Positions 35,426 to 45,800 of a stretch of 64,000 nt of DNA are shown piece after piece. The translations under genes were made by a program, and so were the position numbers. Every line of letters starts with the position of its first letter. Positions within the stretch are counted from its first letter, which is position 1. The DNA is from Rothia sp. SD9660Na (lineage in GTDB: Bacteria > Actinomycetota > Actinomycetes > Actinomycetales > Micrococcaceae). The stretch lies in NCBI RefSeq assembly GCF_030064065.1, contig NZ_CP125946.1:1426001-1490000 (forward strand), read 5' to 3'. The notes beneath the pieces are model-generated. The model did no database searches. It was given only the letters and a program-made list of their open reading frames with translations, and was not told where the DNA came from.

Positions 35426-36547
35426 ATGAGCTTCTACATCGATATCCACGCCCTACAGACCCTTCCCCCCTCCAACATCAACCGCGACGATACGGGCTCC
35501 CCCAAGTCTGCTGTTTTTGGCGGGGTACCCCGCCAGCGTGTTTCTTCCCAGGCTTGGAAGTCTGCTATTCGTCAGGACTTCGTCGCCAACCTCGACACCG
35601 ATAAGATGGGAATCCGCACCAAGCGAGTAGCCGAAAAAGTCGTTACCAAAATTCAGGAAATTTCTGAAGGATACGACTATGACCAGGCTCTTTCCGAGGT
35701 TGCAGAAGCTTTCAAAACAGTAAAAATTTCCCTGGCTGAGCCCAAAAAGAAGAAAGAAGAAGAGGCGCCGAAGACCCTGGAATCCGGTTATCTTCTGCTG
35801 GTCAGCAACCAGCAGATTTCACGCCTGGCCCAGGCAATCATCGATGCTGAAGGCAGCAAACTGAAAAAAGCGGATGTAGAAAAAATCCTGGACGAACAGC
35901 ACAGCGTTGACATTGCCCTCTTTGGCCGTATGCTTGCTGACGCCCCCGACTTCAACGTTGATGCCTCCTGCCAGGTAGCCCACGCTATTGGCGTTCATGA
36001 GTCAGAGCCTGAATTCGACTACTTCACCGCAGTCGATGACGTTGTCCGCGACGCAGACGAAACCGGCGCAGGCATGATTGGCACCGTCGAGATGATGTCC
36101 TCCACCCTCTACCGCTACGCCAACATCAACTTCACCGGCCTACAGGCAAACTTGGGTGACAAGGAGGCCGCTGTAGAGGCCGCAACCCAGTTCATCAAGA
36201 GCTTCATCACCGCTATGCCCACCGGCAAGCAGAACAGCTTCGCTAACCGCACCCTGCCCGAGGCAGTAGTGGTTACCCTGCGTGATGACCGCCCAGTTTC
36301 CTACGTCAATGCCTTTGAAACCCCTGTCAAGGAGAGCGCGGAGAAGGGCCGCCGTTACCAGGCAGCCACTGCCCTAGCCCATGAAGCACAGGAGCTGGCA
36401 GAAACATACGGTCTGGAGCCCGTCAAGAGCTACTTTCTTGCAGTAGGAGACCTCAAGGATGCCCTAGAAAACCTTGGCCAGGGCGTAAACCTCAAGGAAC
36501 TCCTTTCCGCAGTTGAAAGCGATCTTTCCGAGGTGCTGGCAGACTAA
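35426..36547 (+). CDS. cas7e: Cascade backbone Cas7e (Cse4/CasC)
   Basis: 373 residues. Six copies coat the crRNA spacer. N-terminal FYIDIHALQTLPPSNINRDD and SPKSAVFGGVPRQRVSSQAWKSA are near-invariant in Cse4 proteins; further marks are QVAHAIGVHESEPEFDYFTAVDD and GTVEMMSSTLYRYANIN. It contains a Lys/Glu-rich insertion PKKKKEEEAPK in the thumb-like region. The ATG at 35426 follows AAAAGGAG. The stop overlaps the cas5e start (TAATG). Confidence 0.95.
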   Translation: MSFYIDIHALQTLPPSNINRDDTGSPKSAVFGGVPRQRVSSQAWKSAIRQDFVANLDTDKMGIRTKRVAEKVVTKIQEISEGYDYDQALSEVAEAFKTVKISLAEPKKKKEEEAPKTLESGYLLLVSNQQISRLAQAIIDAEGSKLKKADVEKILDEQHSVDIALFGRMLADAPDFNVDASCQVAHAIGVHESEPEFDYFTAVDDVVRDADETGAGMIGTVEMMSSTLYRYANINFTGLQANLGDKEAAVEAATQFIKSFITAMPTGKQNSFANRTLPEAVVVTLRDDRPVSYVNAFETPVKESAEKGRRYQAATALAHEAQELAETYGLEPVKSYFLAVGDLKDALENLGQGVNLKELLSAVESDLSEVLAD

Positions 36548-37254
36548 TGTACTCGCTACTCCTCAAATTCAAGGCGCCGCTACAGGCCTGGGGAGCTGAG
36601 AGCCGGTTCAAGGTCCGCCATACCAACAACGAGCCTACAAAGTCAGGAGTTATTGGGCTTCTTTCCGCCGCCCTGGGGCGCGACCGTCAAGAGCCCGTAG
36701 ACGACCTGGCCCAGCTTGAATTCGCGGTGCGGGTAGACCACCCAGGTCAGCTGACTCGCGACTATCACACGGCCCGTAACTGGTTCGGTAAGGACAAAAA
36801 TTCCCAGCTCAGTACCCGCTACTACCTGGCGGATGCTGTCTTTCTGGTAGCCCTAGCTTCACCCCAGAAAGCGCTCCTGGAAGAACTAGAAGCCGCCCTG
36901 CGGCGTCCTGTCTATCCGCTCTACCTAGGGCGGCGGGCCTGCCCCGCTAACCCTGATCTAGTATTGGGTATCAGAGAGGGCAACGCGGAAGAAGTTCTGC
37001 GAGCAGAAAATACCTGGTACGCACCCAAGTGGGCTCAGCAAAACGCCGGAGAGCTTGTCTCACTTGCGATCCTGCGCGATGCCCGCCTAGGCGAACCAGC
37101 AGATACCTTACGAGATATCCCGGTAAGCTTTAATCCAGAGTTCCGGCAGTATTCGCTACGGTCTGTTTTCCGGGCAGAGCCCTTAGAAATCAACAATCCT
37201 GAGGGAGAAACTGAGCCGGAGGACGAATTCATGAAGGTGGTTACTGAAGCATGA
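36547..37254 (+). CDS. cas5e: Cascade subunit Cas5e (CasD)
   Basis: 235 residues. Binds the 5' handle of the crRNA. N-terminal LLLKFKAPLQAWGAESRFKVR and EPTKSGVIGLLSAALGRDR are diagnostic of type I-E Cas5; RDYHTARNWFG and YYLADAVFLVAL follow, then the conserved YPLYLGRRACPANPD. Starts in the TAATG overlap with cas7e and overlaps cas6e by 4 bp (ATGA), so the three are translationally coupled. Confidence 0.95.
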   Translation: MYSLLLKFKAPLQAWGAESRFKVRHTNNEPTKSGVIGLLSAALGRDRQEPVDDLAQLEFAVRVDHPGQLTRDYHTARNWFGKDKNSQLSTRYYLADAVFLVALASPQKALLEELEAALRRPVYPLYLGRRACPANPDLVLGIREGNAEEVLRAENTWYAPKWAQQNAGELVSLAILRDARLGEPADTLRDIPVSFNPEFRQYSLRSVFRAEPLEINNPEGETEPEDEFMKVVTEA

Positions 37255-37934
37255 GTTTCTTTTCCCGCATACTCATCAATCCCCAGCGTCGTGAAGCGCG
37301 AAAGCTCATAGCCAGCCCCCAAGCCATGCATGCTGCCGTCCTCTCTGCTTTCCCGCCAGATGTGCAGGCGAGCGCAGACAGCCGGGTACTGTGGCGGCTC
37401 GATGTTAACGGCCCTTCCTATACCCTCTACGTTCAAAGTCCTGAAGAGCCGAATCTACGGCATATTCAGGAGGCCGCCGGCTGGGAGTCACGTCCTGCTG
37501 AAGTTGCTCATCTTGGTAAGTTGCTAGCCAGCCTAAGGGAGGGCCAGGCCTGGTCCTTCCGGCTAACTGGAAACCCGGTTAAGTCTCTTCCTGTAGAAAA
37601 TGGGAAGCGTGGTAGGGTCGTCCCCCATGTTACTGCTGAACAGCAACTTGGCTGGCTAGTGCATAAGGCTCCGCAATGGGGCTTTAGGGTAGCTGAAGGC
37701 TCTGAGCCAGGAAGTTACCTGGCAGCTGTCACTTCACGATCTGACCAGCGTTTTAGCCGTGCTAATCCTCACGATGACGGACGACGTGCTTCTGTGACCC
37801 TCCGGCAAGCCCAATTTGACGGGGCTCTTGTTATCACCGATGTAGACCTCTTCCGAGAGTCCATACTCAAGGGCATGGGCAAGGGAAAGGCCTATGGATG
37901 TGGTCTGCTTACTATCCGTAAAAATTCTTCCTAA
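37251..37934 (+). CDS. cas6e: crRNA-processing endoribonuclease Cas6e (CasE)
   Basis: 227 residues. Cleaves the repeat hairpin of pre-crRNA and remains bound at the 3' stem-loop. Begins MSFFSRILINPQRREARKLI; His27 in QAMHAAVLSAFP matches the catalytic His of the E. coli enzyme. The C-terminus has the Gly-rich RNA-binding loop ILKGMGKGKAYGCGLLTI. Its TAA stop is the first part of the 18-bp hairpin that follows. Confidence 0.95.
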   Translation: MSFFSRILINPQRREARKLIASPQAMHAAVLSAFPPDVQASADSRVLWRLDVNGPSYTLYVQSPEEPNLRHIQEAAGWESRPAEVAHLGKLLASLREGQAWSFRLTGNPVKSLPVENGKRGRVVPHVTAEQQLGWLVHKAPQWGFRVAEGSEPGSYLAAVTSRSDQRFSRANPHDDGRRASVTLRQAQFDGALVITDVDLFRESILKGMGKGKAYGCGLLTIRKNSS

Positions 37935-37974
37935 GAATCTGGGATGCACACTTGTGTGCATCCCAGATTCTTTT
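37933..37974 (+). terminator. 18-bp perfect hairpin between cas6e and cas1
   Basis: AAGAATCTGGGATGCACA (37933-37950), loop CTTG, exact complement 37955-37972, then TTTTAT. It is a textbook intrinsic terminator placed inside the cas operon, overlapping the cas6e stop codon. It could lower cas1-cas2 expression relative to Cascade or protect the Cascade mRNA 3' end. Confidence 0.8.
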
Positions 37975-38000
37975 ATATCTCTTAGATCCAGGAGAAAAAT

Positions 38001-38933
38001 ATGATTGGGGCTACCCCGCCTACTACCAAGGAACTAACTAGAAGTTCTGATCGGATTTCTTTTATCTACGTTGAGCACAGCGTGATTCACCGAGAAGACA
38101 GCGCTATTACCGCAACTAATAGCCAGGGAACCGTGCATATACCTGCCGCTTCTTTAGGCGCTCTTATGCTTGGTCCAGGCACCCGTATTACCCACCACGC
38201 CATGATGTTACTTGGCGACTGCGGTGCAACCGCGGTGTGGGTAGGTGAGCAGGGGGTACGCTACTATGCTCACGGTAGCTCCTTGGCTAAAACCACTCGT
38301 CTGCTTCAGGCCCAAGCAGATAAGGTCAGTAATACTCGCAAGCGCCTAGCTGTTGCTAAGGAAATGTACAATATGCGCTTCCCCGATGAAGATGTCAGGG
38401 AACTAACAATGCAACAGTTACGGGGCAAGGAGGGCGCTAGAGTACGCCGTATTTACCGCCAGGAATCTGGTCGTACCGGTGTGCCTTGGGATAACCGTAA
38501 CTACGACCCCAATGATTTTGATAACGCAGATGCAATTAATATGGCTCTCTCGGCAGCGAATGCCTGCCTCTACGGGATAGTTCATGCGGTAGTAGTTTCT
38601 TTGGGCTGTTCCCCTGGTCTAGGCTTTGTGCATACGGGGCATTCCCGGTCTTTTATCTATGATATTGCCGACCTCTACAAGGCAGAAGTAAGTATTCCTG
38701 CGGCTTTTGAGGTTGTTGCAGAAAGCAAGGAGGACGTGGCATCCAGAGCCCGCCGTGCAGTGAGAGACAAACTCCGGGACGGCAAAATCTTGCAACGTTG
38801 TACTAGCGATATTCAGAAACTACTTCTCAGCTCGGAAATTGCTGAAGAAGACTGGCATACCGACGTCCTTGCCCTCTGGGGAGATCGCGAAGAAACGATA
38901 GAAAGCAGGAGAAATTATGGGGAGGAAGCATGA
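38001..38933 (+). CDS. cas1: CRISPR integrase Cas1 (type I-E)
   Basis: 310 residues. Metal-dependent integrase that inserts new spacers with Cas2. N-terminal DRISFIYVEHSVIHREDSAI matches I-E Cas1; the catalytic region includes GIVHAVVVSLGCSPGLGFVHTG (His) and FIYDIADLYKAEV (two Asp). The ATG at 38001 has AGGAG seven bases upstream. Lies 66 bp after cas6e, beyond a terminator-like hairpin; overlaps cas2e by 4 bp. Confidence 0.96.
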   Translation: MIGATPPTTKELTRSSDRISFIYVEHSVIHREDSAITATNSQGTVHIPAASLGALMLGPGTRITHHAMMLLGDCGATAVWVGEQGVRYYAHGSSLAKTTRLLQAQADKVSNTRKRLAVAKEMYNMRFPDEDVRELTMQQLRGKEGARVRRIYRQESGRTGVPWDNRNYDPNDFDNADAINMALSAANACLYGIVHAVVVSLGCSPGLGFVHTGHSRSFIYDIADLYKAEVSIPAAFEVVAESKEDVASRARRAVRDKLRDGKILQRCTSDIQKLLLSSEIAEEDWHTDVLALWGDREETIESRRNYGEEA

Positions 38934-39277
38934 TTGTTGTTATCCTCTCAAACTGTCCGCCTGCTCTACGCGGTGATTTGACCCGCTGGCTTTTAGAAAT
39001 CAGTTCGGGAGTCTATGTTGGCAAGGTCAGTGCCCGAGTACGCGAGCACCTGTGGGAGCGTATTGTTTCTTCAGTACAGTCTGGTCGGGCACTTATGGTC
39101 TTCTCTACCAACACAGAGCAGGGCCTAGATTTCAAAGTACACCGGCACCAGTGGGATCCCGTTGATTTTGAGGGCGTAACCCTAATGCGTAGGCCCACGG
39201 CACCCAGCAAGCAGGTAGAGTCTAAACGTGGCTGGTCCAAGGCTAGTCGATACCGATTGGGCCGAAAAAGGTCGTAG
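38930..39277 (+). CDS. cas2: CRISPR-associated protein Cas2e
   Basis: 115 residues. Ferredoxin-like dimer that bridges two Cas1 dimers during spacer integration. Opens MIVVILSNCPPALRGDLTRWLLE and GVYVGKVSARVREHLWERI, characteristic of the I-E subgroup; the C-terminus is basic (KASRYRLGRKRS). The start overlaps the cas1 stop (ATGA). Last cas gene; no array follows it, unlike the E. coli arrangement. Confidence 0.95.
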   Translation: MIVVILSNCPPALRGDLTRWLLEISSGVYVGKVSARVREHLWERIVSSVQSGRALMVFSTNTEQGLDFKVHRHQWDPVDFEGVTLMRRPTAPSKQVESKRGWSKASRYRLGRKRS

Positions 39278-39404
39278 AACAGAATTCGGCCCATCCTGTC
39301 TCTGTATGAGAGGCTAGTAGGTTCGGCTTTTCTGGGGGAACTTGCGGGGAACACGGTAAACTGGTGGGGCAATACCTTCACCGTCTATTTGCTTTGAGGT
39401 TCCC

Positions 39405-41972
39405 ATGGCTCGCCGCACCACCGCGCACGATGACTACCCCACCGACGTCGTCGAAAATATCGTCGATATCGACGTGACCAGCGAGATGGAAACCAGCTTC
39501 CTGGAATACTCCTACTCGGTCATCTACTCCCGCGCCCTGCCCGACGCCCGCGACGGCCTCAAGCCCGTGCAGCGCCGCATCCTCTACATGATGCAGCAGA
39601 TGGGCCTGCGCCCCGACAAGGGCCACGTCAAAAGCGCCCGCGTGATCGGTGAAGTCATGGGTAAACTCCACCCCCACGGCGACGGTGCCATCTATGACGC
39701 TATGGTGCGCCTAGCCCAGCCCTTCTCCATGCGCCTGCCCGTGGTCGACGGCCACGGCAACTTCGGCTCCCTGGACGACGGCCCGGCAGCCTCCCGCTAC
39801 ACCGAGGTCCGCATGGCCCCGGCGGCCCTCGCCATGACCGCCAACCTCGACGAAGACGTCGTGGACTTCGTGCCCAACTACGACAACCAGTTCATGCAGC
39901 CGGCCGTCCTTCCCGCTGCCTACCCTAATCTGCTGGTCAACGGCTCAGCCGGTATCGCCGTCGGTATGGCCACCAATATGGCCCCCCACAACCTGCGCGA
40001 GGTCATTGCGGCAGCCCGCCATCTGCTCGATCACCCCGAGGCAACCCTCAAAGACATCATGAAGTTCGTGCCCGGCCCCGACTTACCCTCTGGCGGCACC
40101 ATCGTGGGCACCACCGGCATTAAGGACGCCTACGAAAAGGGACGCGGCATCTTCAAGACCCGCGCCAAGGTCTCCATCGAACAGGTCACCGCCCGCAAAC
40201 AGGGCATTGTGGTCACCGAACTGCCCTACCTGGTCGGCCCCGAAAAGGTCATCGAAAAAATCAAGGACGGCGTCAACTCCAAGAAGCTACAGGGCATCTC
40301 AGACGTCGTTGACCTGACCGACCGCAAAAACGGTCTGCGCATGGTCATTGAAATCAAGAACGGCTTCAACCCCAAGGCCGTGCTAGCTGCCCTCTACAAG
40401 CACACCCCGCTGGAAGACTCCTTCGGCATTAACAACGTAGCCCTGGTGGACGGCCAGCCCCAGACCCTGGGCCTGCTCGATTTGCTGCACGTCTACGTCA
40501 ACCACCGCCTGGACGTCGTGCGCCGCCGCACCAACCACCGCCTAGGCAAGCGCCGCGACCGCCTGCACCTGGTCGAGGGCCTGCTGGTAGCCATCGTCGA
40601 TATCGACGAGGTTATCCAGATTATCCGTTCCTCCGAAGAAACCGCCCAGGCCCGTGAGCGCCTCATGCAGATTTACGACCTGAGCGAGGTACAAGCCAAC
40701 CACATTCTCGAACTGCGCCTGCGCCAGCTCACCAAGTACTCCCGCATCGAACTTGAAGCCGAACGCGATGACCTGCTAGCAGAAATTGCTTCCCTGGAAG
40801 AGATTCTGGGTTCCGATATGAAGCTCCGCGCCCTGGTCTCAGAGGAACTGCAGCAGGTTGCCGACGAGTACGGCACCGACCGCCGCACCAAAATCGTGAC
40901 CAAGGACGAGCTGGCGGACGCTGTTGCCGCCCTGTCGGCCTCGGCCTCCAAGGCTAAGAAAGAAGCCGGGCTGTCCCTGGAAATTGCGGACGACCCCTGC
41001 TGGGTTCTACTCTCCACCTCGGGTCAGCTGGGGCGCACCAGCGGCGTGAAGGGCCAGCGCCCCACCCTGGTTGATCCGGGTAAGCGCATCAAACACGACG
41101 CCTACCTCTCCATTGTGCCCACTAGCGCCCGCGGTGAAATCGGCGCGATCACTTCAGCCGGCCGCCTCATCCGCGTGCCCGTCATTGACCTGCCCGTGCT
41201 CGAAGATGCCGGGGGCACCCCCCAGCTCACCAGCAGGGTCAAGGCAGCGGACGCCATCGCCCTAGCCCGCGGTGAAAAGCTGGTAGGTCTGGCTCCGCTG
41301 AATGCCATCCTGGCCCTGGCCACCGAACGCGGCGTCGTCAAACGAGTCAACCCCGACTACCCGCTCAACGCCACCGAGTTTGCGATTATGAAGCTCAAGC
41401 CCAAGGACGCCGTCATCGGCGTAGCCGTCTGCGACTCCAACGACGCCCTGCTCACCTTCATCACCGAACAAGCCAAACTCCTCACCTTCGACGCAGCCAA
41501 AGTCCGCCCCCAGGGCCGCACCGGTGGTGGCATGGCAGGTATGAAGGTAGCCGACGACGATAAACTTCTTGCCTTCGGCGTTACCGCCCCCGGCGCGGAC
41601 ACCCAAGTCGTCACCATCACCGACGGCGGCGAAGACGGAGCCACCGCCAAAGTCACCGAACTCACCGAATTCCCCCAAAAGGGGCGCGCAACCAGCGGCA
41701 TGCGAGCCCACCGCTTCCTCAAGGGAGAAACCGCCCTCGCCCTGGCCTGGGTGGGTATCGGCCCTGCCAAGGCAGTCTCAGCAGCCGGTGTTGCCCGCAC
41801 CCTACCCACCGAATTCGGCCCCCGCGATGGCTCCGGCGTCCTGCTTGCCCAGAGCATCGACGCAATCGGCCCCAACTACCAGGCGCTGACCTCCCCCGCA
41901 CCTGTATCAGCGGTATCAGAAGAGCCCACTGACCAGCCTGAAGTTCAGGTTGAAGAGGATGCTCTCTTCTAA
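39405..41972 (+). CDS. parC: DNA topoisomerase IV / type IIA topoisomerase subunit A
   Basis: 855 residues. Breakage-reunion subunit that decatenates or relaxes DNA; its partner is the ParE-like gene at 50.7-52.8 kb. Opens with an acidic extension, then [25 protein letters not shown]; catalytic Tyr132 in AASRYTEVR. The quinolone region reads [10 protein letters not shown] (89-98), with Gly94 where E. coli GyrA has Ser83. The C-terminal beta-pinwheel (from about 500) carries a GyrA-box-like [12 protein letters not shown]. Called ParC rather than GyrA because the B-subunit gene in the window is also of ParE type; a separate gyrBA elsewhere is presumed. ATG at 39405. Confidence 0.85.
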   Translation: MARRTTAHDDYPTDVVENIVDIDVTSEMETSFLEYSYSVIYSRALPDARDGLKPVQRRILYMMQQMGLRPDKGHVKSARVIGEVMGKLHPHGDGAIYDAMVRLAQPFSMRLPVVDGHGNFGSLDDGPAASRYTEVRMAPAALAMTANLDEDVVDFVPNYDNQFMQPAVLPAAYPNLLVNGSAGIAVGMATNMAPHNLREVIAAARHLLDHPEATLKDIMKFVPGPDLPSGGTIVGTTGIKDAYEKGRGIFKTRAKVSIEQVTARKQGIVVTELPYLVGPEKVIEKIKDGVNSKKLQGISDVVDLTDRKNGLRMVIEIKNGFNPKAVLAALYKHTPLEDSFGINNVALVDGQPQTLGLLDLLHVYVNHRLDVVRRRTNHRLGKRRDRLHLVEGLLVAIVDIDEVIQIIRSSEETAQARERLMQIYDLSEVQANHILELRLRQLTKYSRIELEAERDDLLAEIASLEEILGSDMKLRALVSEELQQVADEYGTDRRTKIVTKDELADAVAALSASASKAKKEAGLSLEIADDPCWVLLSTSGQLGRTSGVKGQRPTLVDPGKRIKHDAYLSIVPTSARGEIGAITSAGRLIRVPVIDLPVLEDAGGTPQLTSRVKAADAIALARGEKLVGLAPLNAILALATERGVVKRVNPDYPLNATEFAIMKLKPKDAVIGVAVCDSNDALLTFITEQAKLLTFDAAKVRPQGRTGGGMAGMKVADDDKLLAFGVTAPGADTQVVTITDGGEDGATAKVTELTEFPQKGRATSGMRAHRFLKGETALALAWVGIGPAKAVSAAGVARTLPTEFGPRDGSGVLLAQSIDAIGPNYQALTSPAPVSAVSEEPTDQPEVQVEEDALF

Positions 41973-42024
41973 AAAGACAAAGTAGCGGGCATGCCCTCGC
42001 CCTAAAACCTGGTTAGTGGGGAAT

Positions 42025-42118
42025 GGAGTGTTGGTGTGCCTGCCGACCCTCTTGGGCTCGCGCTGGGGCGCTCGCCCAATTCACGCCAGCCCCGAGCCAG
42101 CAGGCTCACCAACACTCC
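42025..42118. terminator. long imperfect hairpin between convergent genes
   Basis: GGAGTGTTGGTG-T-GCCTGC (42025-42043) pairs with GCAGGC-T-CACCAACACTCC (42100-42118), and the interior (GGCTCG...CGAGCC) pairs further. About 94 nt in all, in a 190-bp gap without genes between parC and the membrane protein. No T-run; likely a transcription barrier or mRNA 3' structure. Confidence 0.5.
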
Positions 42119-42161
42119 CTCCCCTGCAATCGGTTACGGGCGCGCCCGCTACTTTCTTCCA

Positions 42162-42659
42162 TTACACTGCTGAACGCAGCCGGGAGTTCACCTCAGCAAC
42201 AACCTGCTCGGGGTTGCTGGCGGACGCCGTCACCCGCCTACCGTTGGTCAGGGTAAAGGTAACGGAGGGGCCGCCGGTCAGGTAGCCGGTGTTGCCCCCG
42301 CCCATGATTCTCAGACCAGCCCCCTGCACCAGACCGGTTACTGGTCCCACGTCTGCCGTCTCAATCTCGCTGTAGGGTAGCTCTTTCGAGAAGAACTTCA
42401 TGGTGGTGATTTTGAGAGAAGTATCGAGCAGGTCAATGCGGGTACTGCTGAAGATGACCAGAATAATGATCAGAGCTACGGCAGCTCCCACAAACGCCGA
42501 AATGTGAAGTCCCTGGCTGCTGCCGTCCTGATCAGCGGGGCCAAAAATCATGACAGGCAGGGTGACGCTCAACAGCTCAAAAACTATGAGCCCCCAGAGG
42601 ATGAGCTTGAAGTTCTTGGTCAGGGGCGCAACGTAGCTGTGCTCTTGAAGAGTAGGCAT
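42162..42659 (-). CDS. small two-segment membrane protein with PH-like domain
   Basis: 165 residues, function unknown. Two adjacent membrane segments (about residues 18-38 and 54-76), then a cytosolic beta-rich domain beginning TRIDLLDTSLKITTMKFFSKELPYSEIETADV. That pattern resembles bacterial PH (YdbS-like) domains but is too weak for a firm call. The C-terminus has the Gly-rich RIMGGGNTGYLTGGPSVTFTL. ATG at 42659 or GTG at 42668; neither has a good Shine-Dalgarno. Confidence 0.6.
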   Translation of the reverse strand: MPTLQEHSYVAPLTKNFKLILWGLIVFELLSVTLPVMIFGPADQDGSSQGLHISAFVGAAVALIIILVIFSSTRIDLLDTSLKITTMKFFSKELPYSEIETADVGPVTGLVQGAGLRIMGGGNTGYLTGGPSVTFTLTNGRRVTASASNPEQVVAEVNSRLRSAV

Positions 42660-42833
42660 GGGATTCACTCACTATCTGTCACTTGGGCTCTAGAAATTTA
42701 TTATCTAGGACACACTTTACCCCCCCCATGGTAAATTTCCAGACAGCAGATACATTTCCGCTGCCACTCTAGATACAGAGATCCCCTCCCGCGTCGTCCT
42801 TTTATAGGTAGGTTGGGAGGGGTCTTCTGCCGG

Positions 42834-45800
42834 CTATCGAAGCTTCACCACGGTATCGCACGCGGCGATATCTTCGGCACGGTGGGAGACCAGGACGACC
42901 GCAGGCAACTTGGTCTTGCCCTTGAGCTTCTGGCCGGGGGCGCGCTTAGTACCGCGGGCAACCTCATTAATCAGAGCCACCGCAGCGGGAGCATCGAGGT
43001 GAGCGGTCGGCTCATCCATCAGCAGCAGGGGCGAATCCACCAGCAGGGTGCGGGCAATCGCAATACGCTGACGCTGACCACCCGACACATAAGAACCGCC
43101 AGCCCCCACCAGGGTCTGCAGGCCAGCAGGCAGGGACCGCACAAAATCACCCAGCCCTACCCGGTCAAGCACCTCGTACATCTCTTCCTCTGTGGGGCGC
43201 TCGTCTGCCGAACGGGCAATCGCCAGGTTATTAGCGATAGTGGACTCAAAGATATAGGCAGACTGGGGGCACCAGGCCGCATACCCGCGCAAAGACTGGG
43301 CATCAAAGGCACGACCGTTCACCCGAATCTGCCCCTGCTCAACGGGCAAGAAGCCCAACAGGGTAGCCAAAGCAGTTGTCTTGCCCGAGCCAGAGGAGCC
43401 GGTGATACCCAGCCACTGCCCCGACGATACAGACGCTGACAGGCCGGTAAAAACAGGCTGCTCCATATCGGGCCAGCGGGTAGCCAGCGAATCCAGTTCC
43501 AGGGTGATGGACTTATGGGCGGCACGGTTCTTAGCCCCAATACCGGGGTCGCCCAGGATATCTCGAATCTCGCCCTTACCGGCTTCCTCGCCCTCAGCTG
43601 CAGCGGCAGCGTCCACGGTCTCAAAATTAGCGCGGGTGCGAGCAACCAAGGCAGCGAAGGCGGGCCAGCCTCGAATGGCGTCCAGGTGGGCTGCGGTGGT
43701 CTCAAACAGGCCGGTCATCATCAAAATGACGATAGCTGCGGTCGGCGCGGTAACGTCACCGGCTTCAACGGCAGGCCAGACGCTGGCAATCACAGCCAGA
43801 GCCGCGCCCCACCAGGTCACGACCATGAGACCCTGCCCAATTCCGATAGCCCGGGAGCTCTTGAGACGGGAGGCCTGGGCGTAGCCGTCCTGACGAGAAA
43901 CAGCCAGGGCAACGGTTTGGTCAAGACCGTTGTTGTGCAGGTCGGTGGCAGCATCGAGAGCAGAGACGCCCAGGCGCAGCATGGCTGAGGTTTCTCGGCG
44001 GGCGACGGCGTCCGCACGTTCATCGGCGCGAAGCACAATCAGCGGGAGCAGGAAAGTTGCTACCAGGGCGGCAACCGCGACCGGAAGTAGAGCCTGTGGG
44101 GTAGCCCAGGCCGTCACGCCCAGCACCAGTAGCATCACAATCAGGTGGGCAGCAACCGGCAGGATGACGCGCGGGATAGCGTCGCGCAGCTCATCGATGT
44201 CGCCGACCAGTCGGTCAAGAATCTTGTCGCCTCGCAGCAGGGAGCGCACCGACAGGACGGTACGGCCAGCAGCATCCCAGGCGCGCACGCGCAGGGTATT
44301 AGCCGCCCCCAGCACCAGGTTGTGGGTGCGCAGACGCTCGGCGTAGCGGGAGGTCGCCCGGCCCAGGCCAAAGAAGCGGACGCCGGTAACGGCTACCAGC
44401 AGGTACATCATGGCGGGCTGCTCAGCGGCGCGCACGATGAGCCAGCCGGAAAGCGCGGTAAGGCTGACAGCAAAGACCACGGTGAGTACCGACAGCAGGA
44501 TAGGCAGGGCCATGTCGCGCTTGCGGATGCCGGTGAGCTCCCCCAGGTGGCGCAGGGTTTTCAGGACGCCTGCCGCGACTGGCTCTGCCGCCTGTTCGGT
44601 TGAGCTTGCAACAGCCTGCACGGGGGCCGAGTCTTCGAGCTCGCCGGTGGCGACGGCGTCCGCCAGGGTCGCAAGAGCGTAGCCGCCCAGCCCGTCGGTG
44701 TTCTGGGCGGTGAGCTCCCAGGTAACGCCGTGGGGCTTTGAAGTCGCCTGGAGCAGGTTGTTGGTGGCGGCAGCCAGGGCGGTATCGTGGGTGACGATAA
44801 TCAGGGTTGCGCCGGTTTCCTGCAGGGCAGCGAGGGCGACGTTCACCTTGGCCGCTGATACCGGGTCGAGGTGGGCGGTAGGTTCGTCAATCAGTACGGT
44901 GACGCGCTCATCCTGGGCCTGTAGGGTGGCGACGCGAGCCAGGGCACGGGCAATAGCAAGACGGCGCATCTGGCCAGCTGAGAGGGCTTCCGGCGGCAGG
45001 TCGGCGAGATCAGCCAGCCCTACTGAGTGTAGGAAGGAGGTGAAGTAGTCGCGGTCCTCAGCGGTGAAGGCAACGGAGTCATCGAGCAGGGTTGAGGCGT
45101 AGTTGATACCTTCGAGGGCACCTTCACCGCGGGTTACGGTGGCATAGAGGGCGACCTCTGCCAGGGCGGTGGGGGCGATGAAGGTGGGTGACTGGCTAAT
45201 CCAGACGGTGGAGCCTGTGCCAGATACCAGGCCGGAGACGTGCACCGGTTCGGTGGTGCCGGTGGGTACCAGGTCGTTGCGCAGAGCCCCACCCAGTACC
45301 GAGAGCAGGGTGGTTTTGCCGCAGCCGGAAGGGCCGGTAATTGCGGTAGTGGTTCCGTGGCGCAGAGTGAAGCTCACGCCGGTGAGGGTGCGGTCGCGGC
45401 CCGGGTAGGCGACAGAGAGCTGTCGCACCGAGATGCGGTCGCCGCCGGGGGCGACGGTGGCGTGGGGAATGGGCTGGTCGATGATGGCCTCGGCGCGGCG
45501 GAGGGCTGCCACGCCGTCCTCAGACTGATGGTAGGCGGTGCCCACATCGCGCAGGGGCTGGTAGCACTCGGGGGCCAGCAGCAGGGCGAAGAGGGCGACG
45601 TCTAGCCCCAGGTTTCCCTCCACTAGGCGCAGGCCAATCAGCACCGCTACCAGGGCTACCGAGATGGTGGTAATCAGTTCCAGGGCCAGCGATGAGAGGA
45701 AGGCCGAGCGCAGGGTGTACATGGTGGCCTTGCGGTATCGCTCCCCCAGATCGCCCAGCGCCTTGGACTGGGCCCGCGAGCGCCCCAGACCCACCAGCAC

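Noticed and set aside
39278..39404. Possible second CRISPR array or leader downstream of cas2e
   Set aside because: No repeat-like sequence found in the gap before parC.
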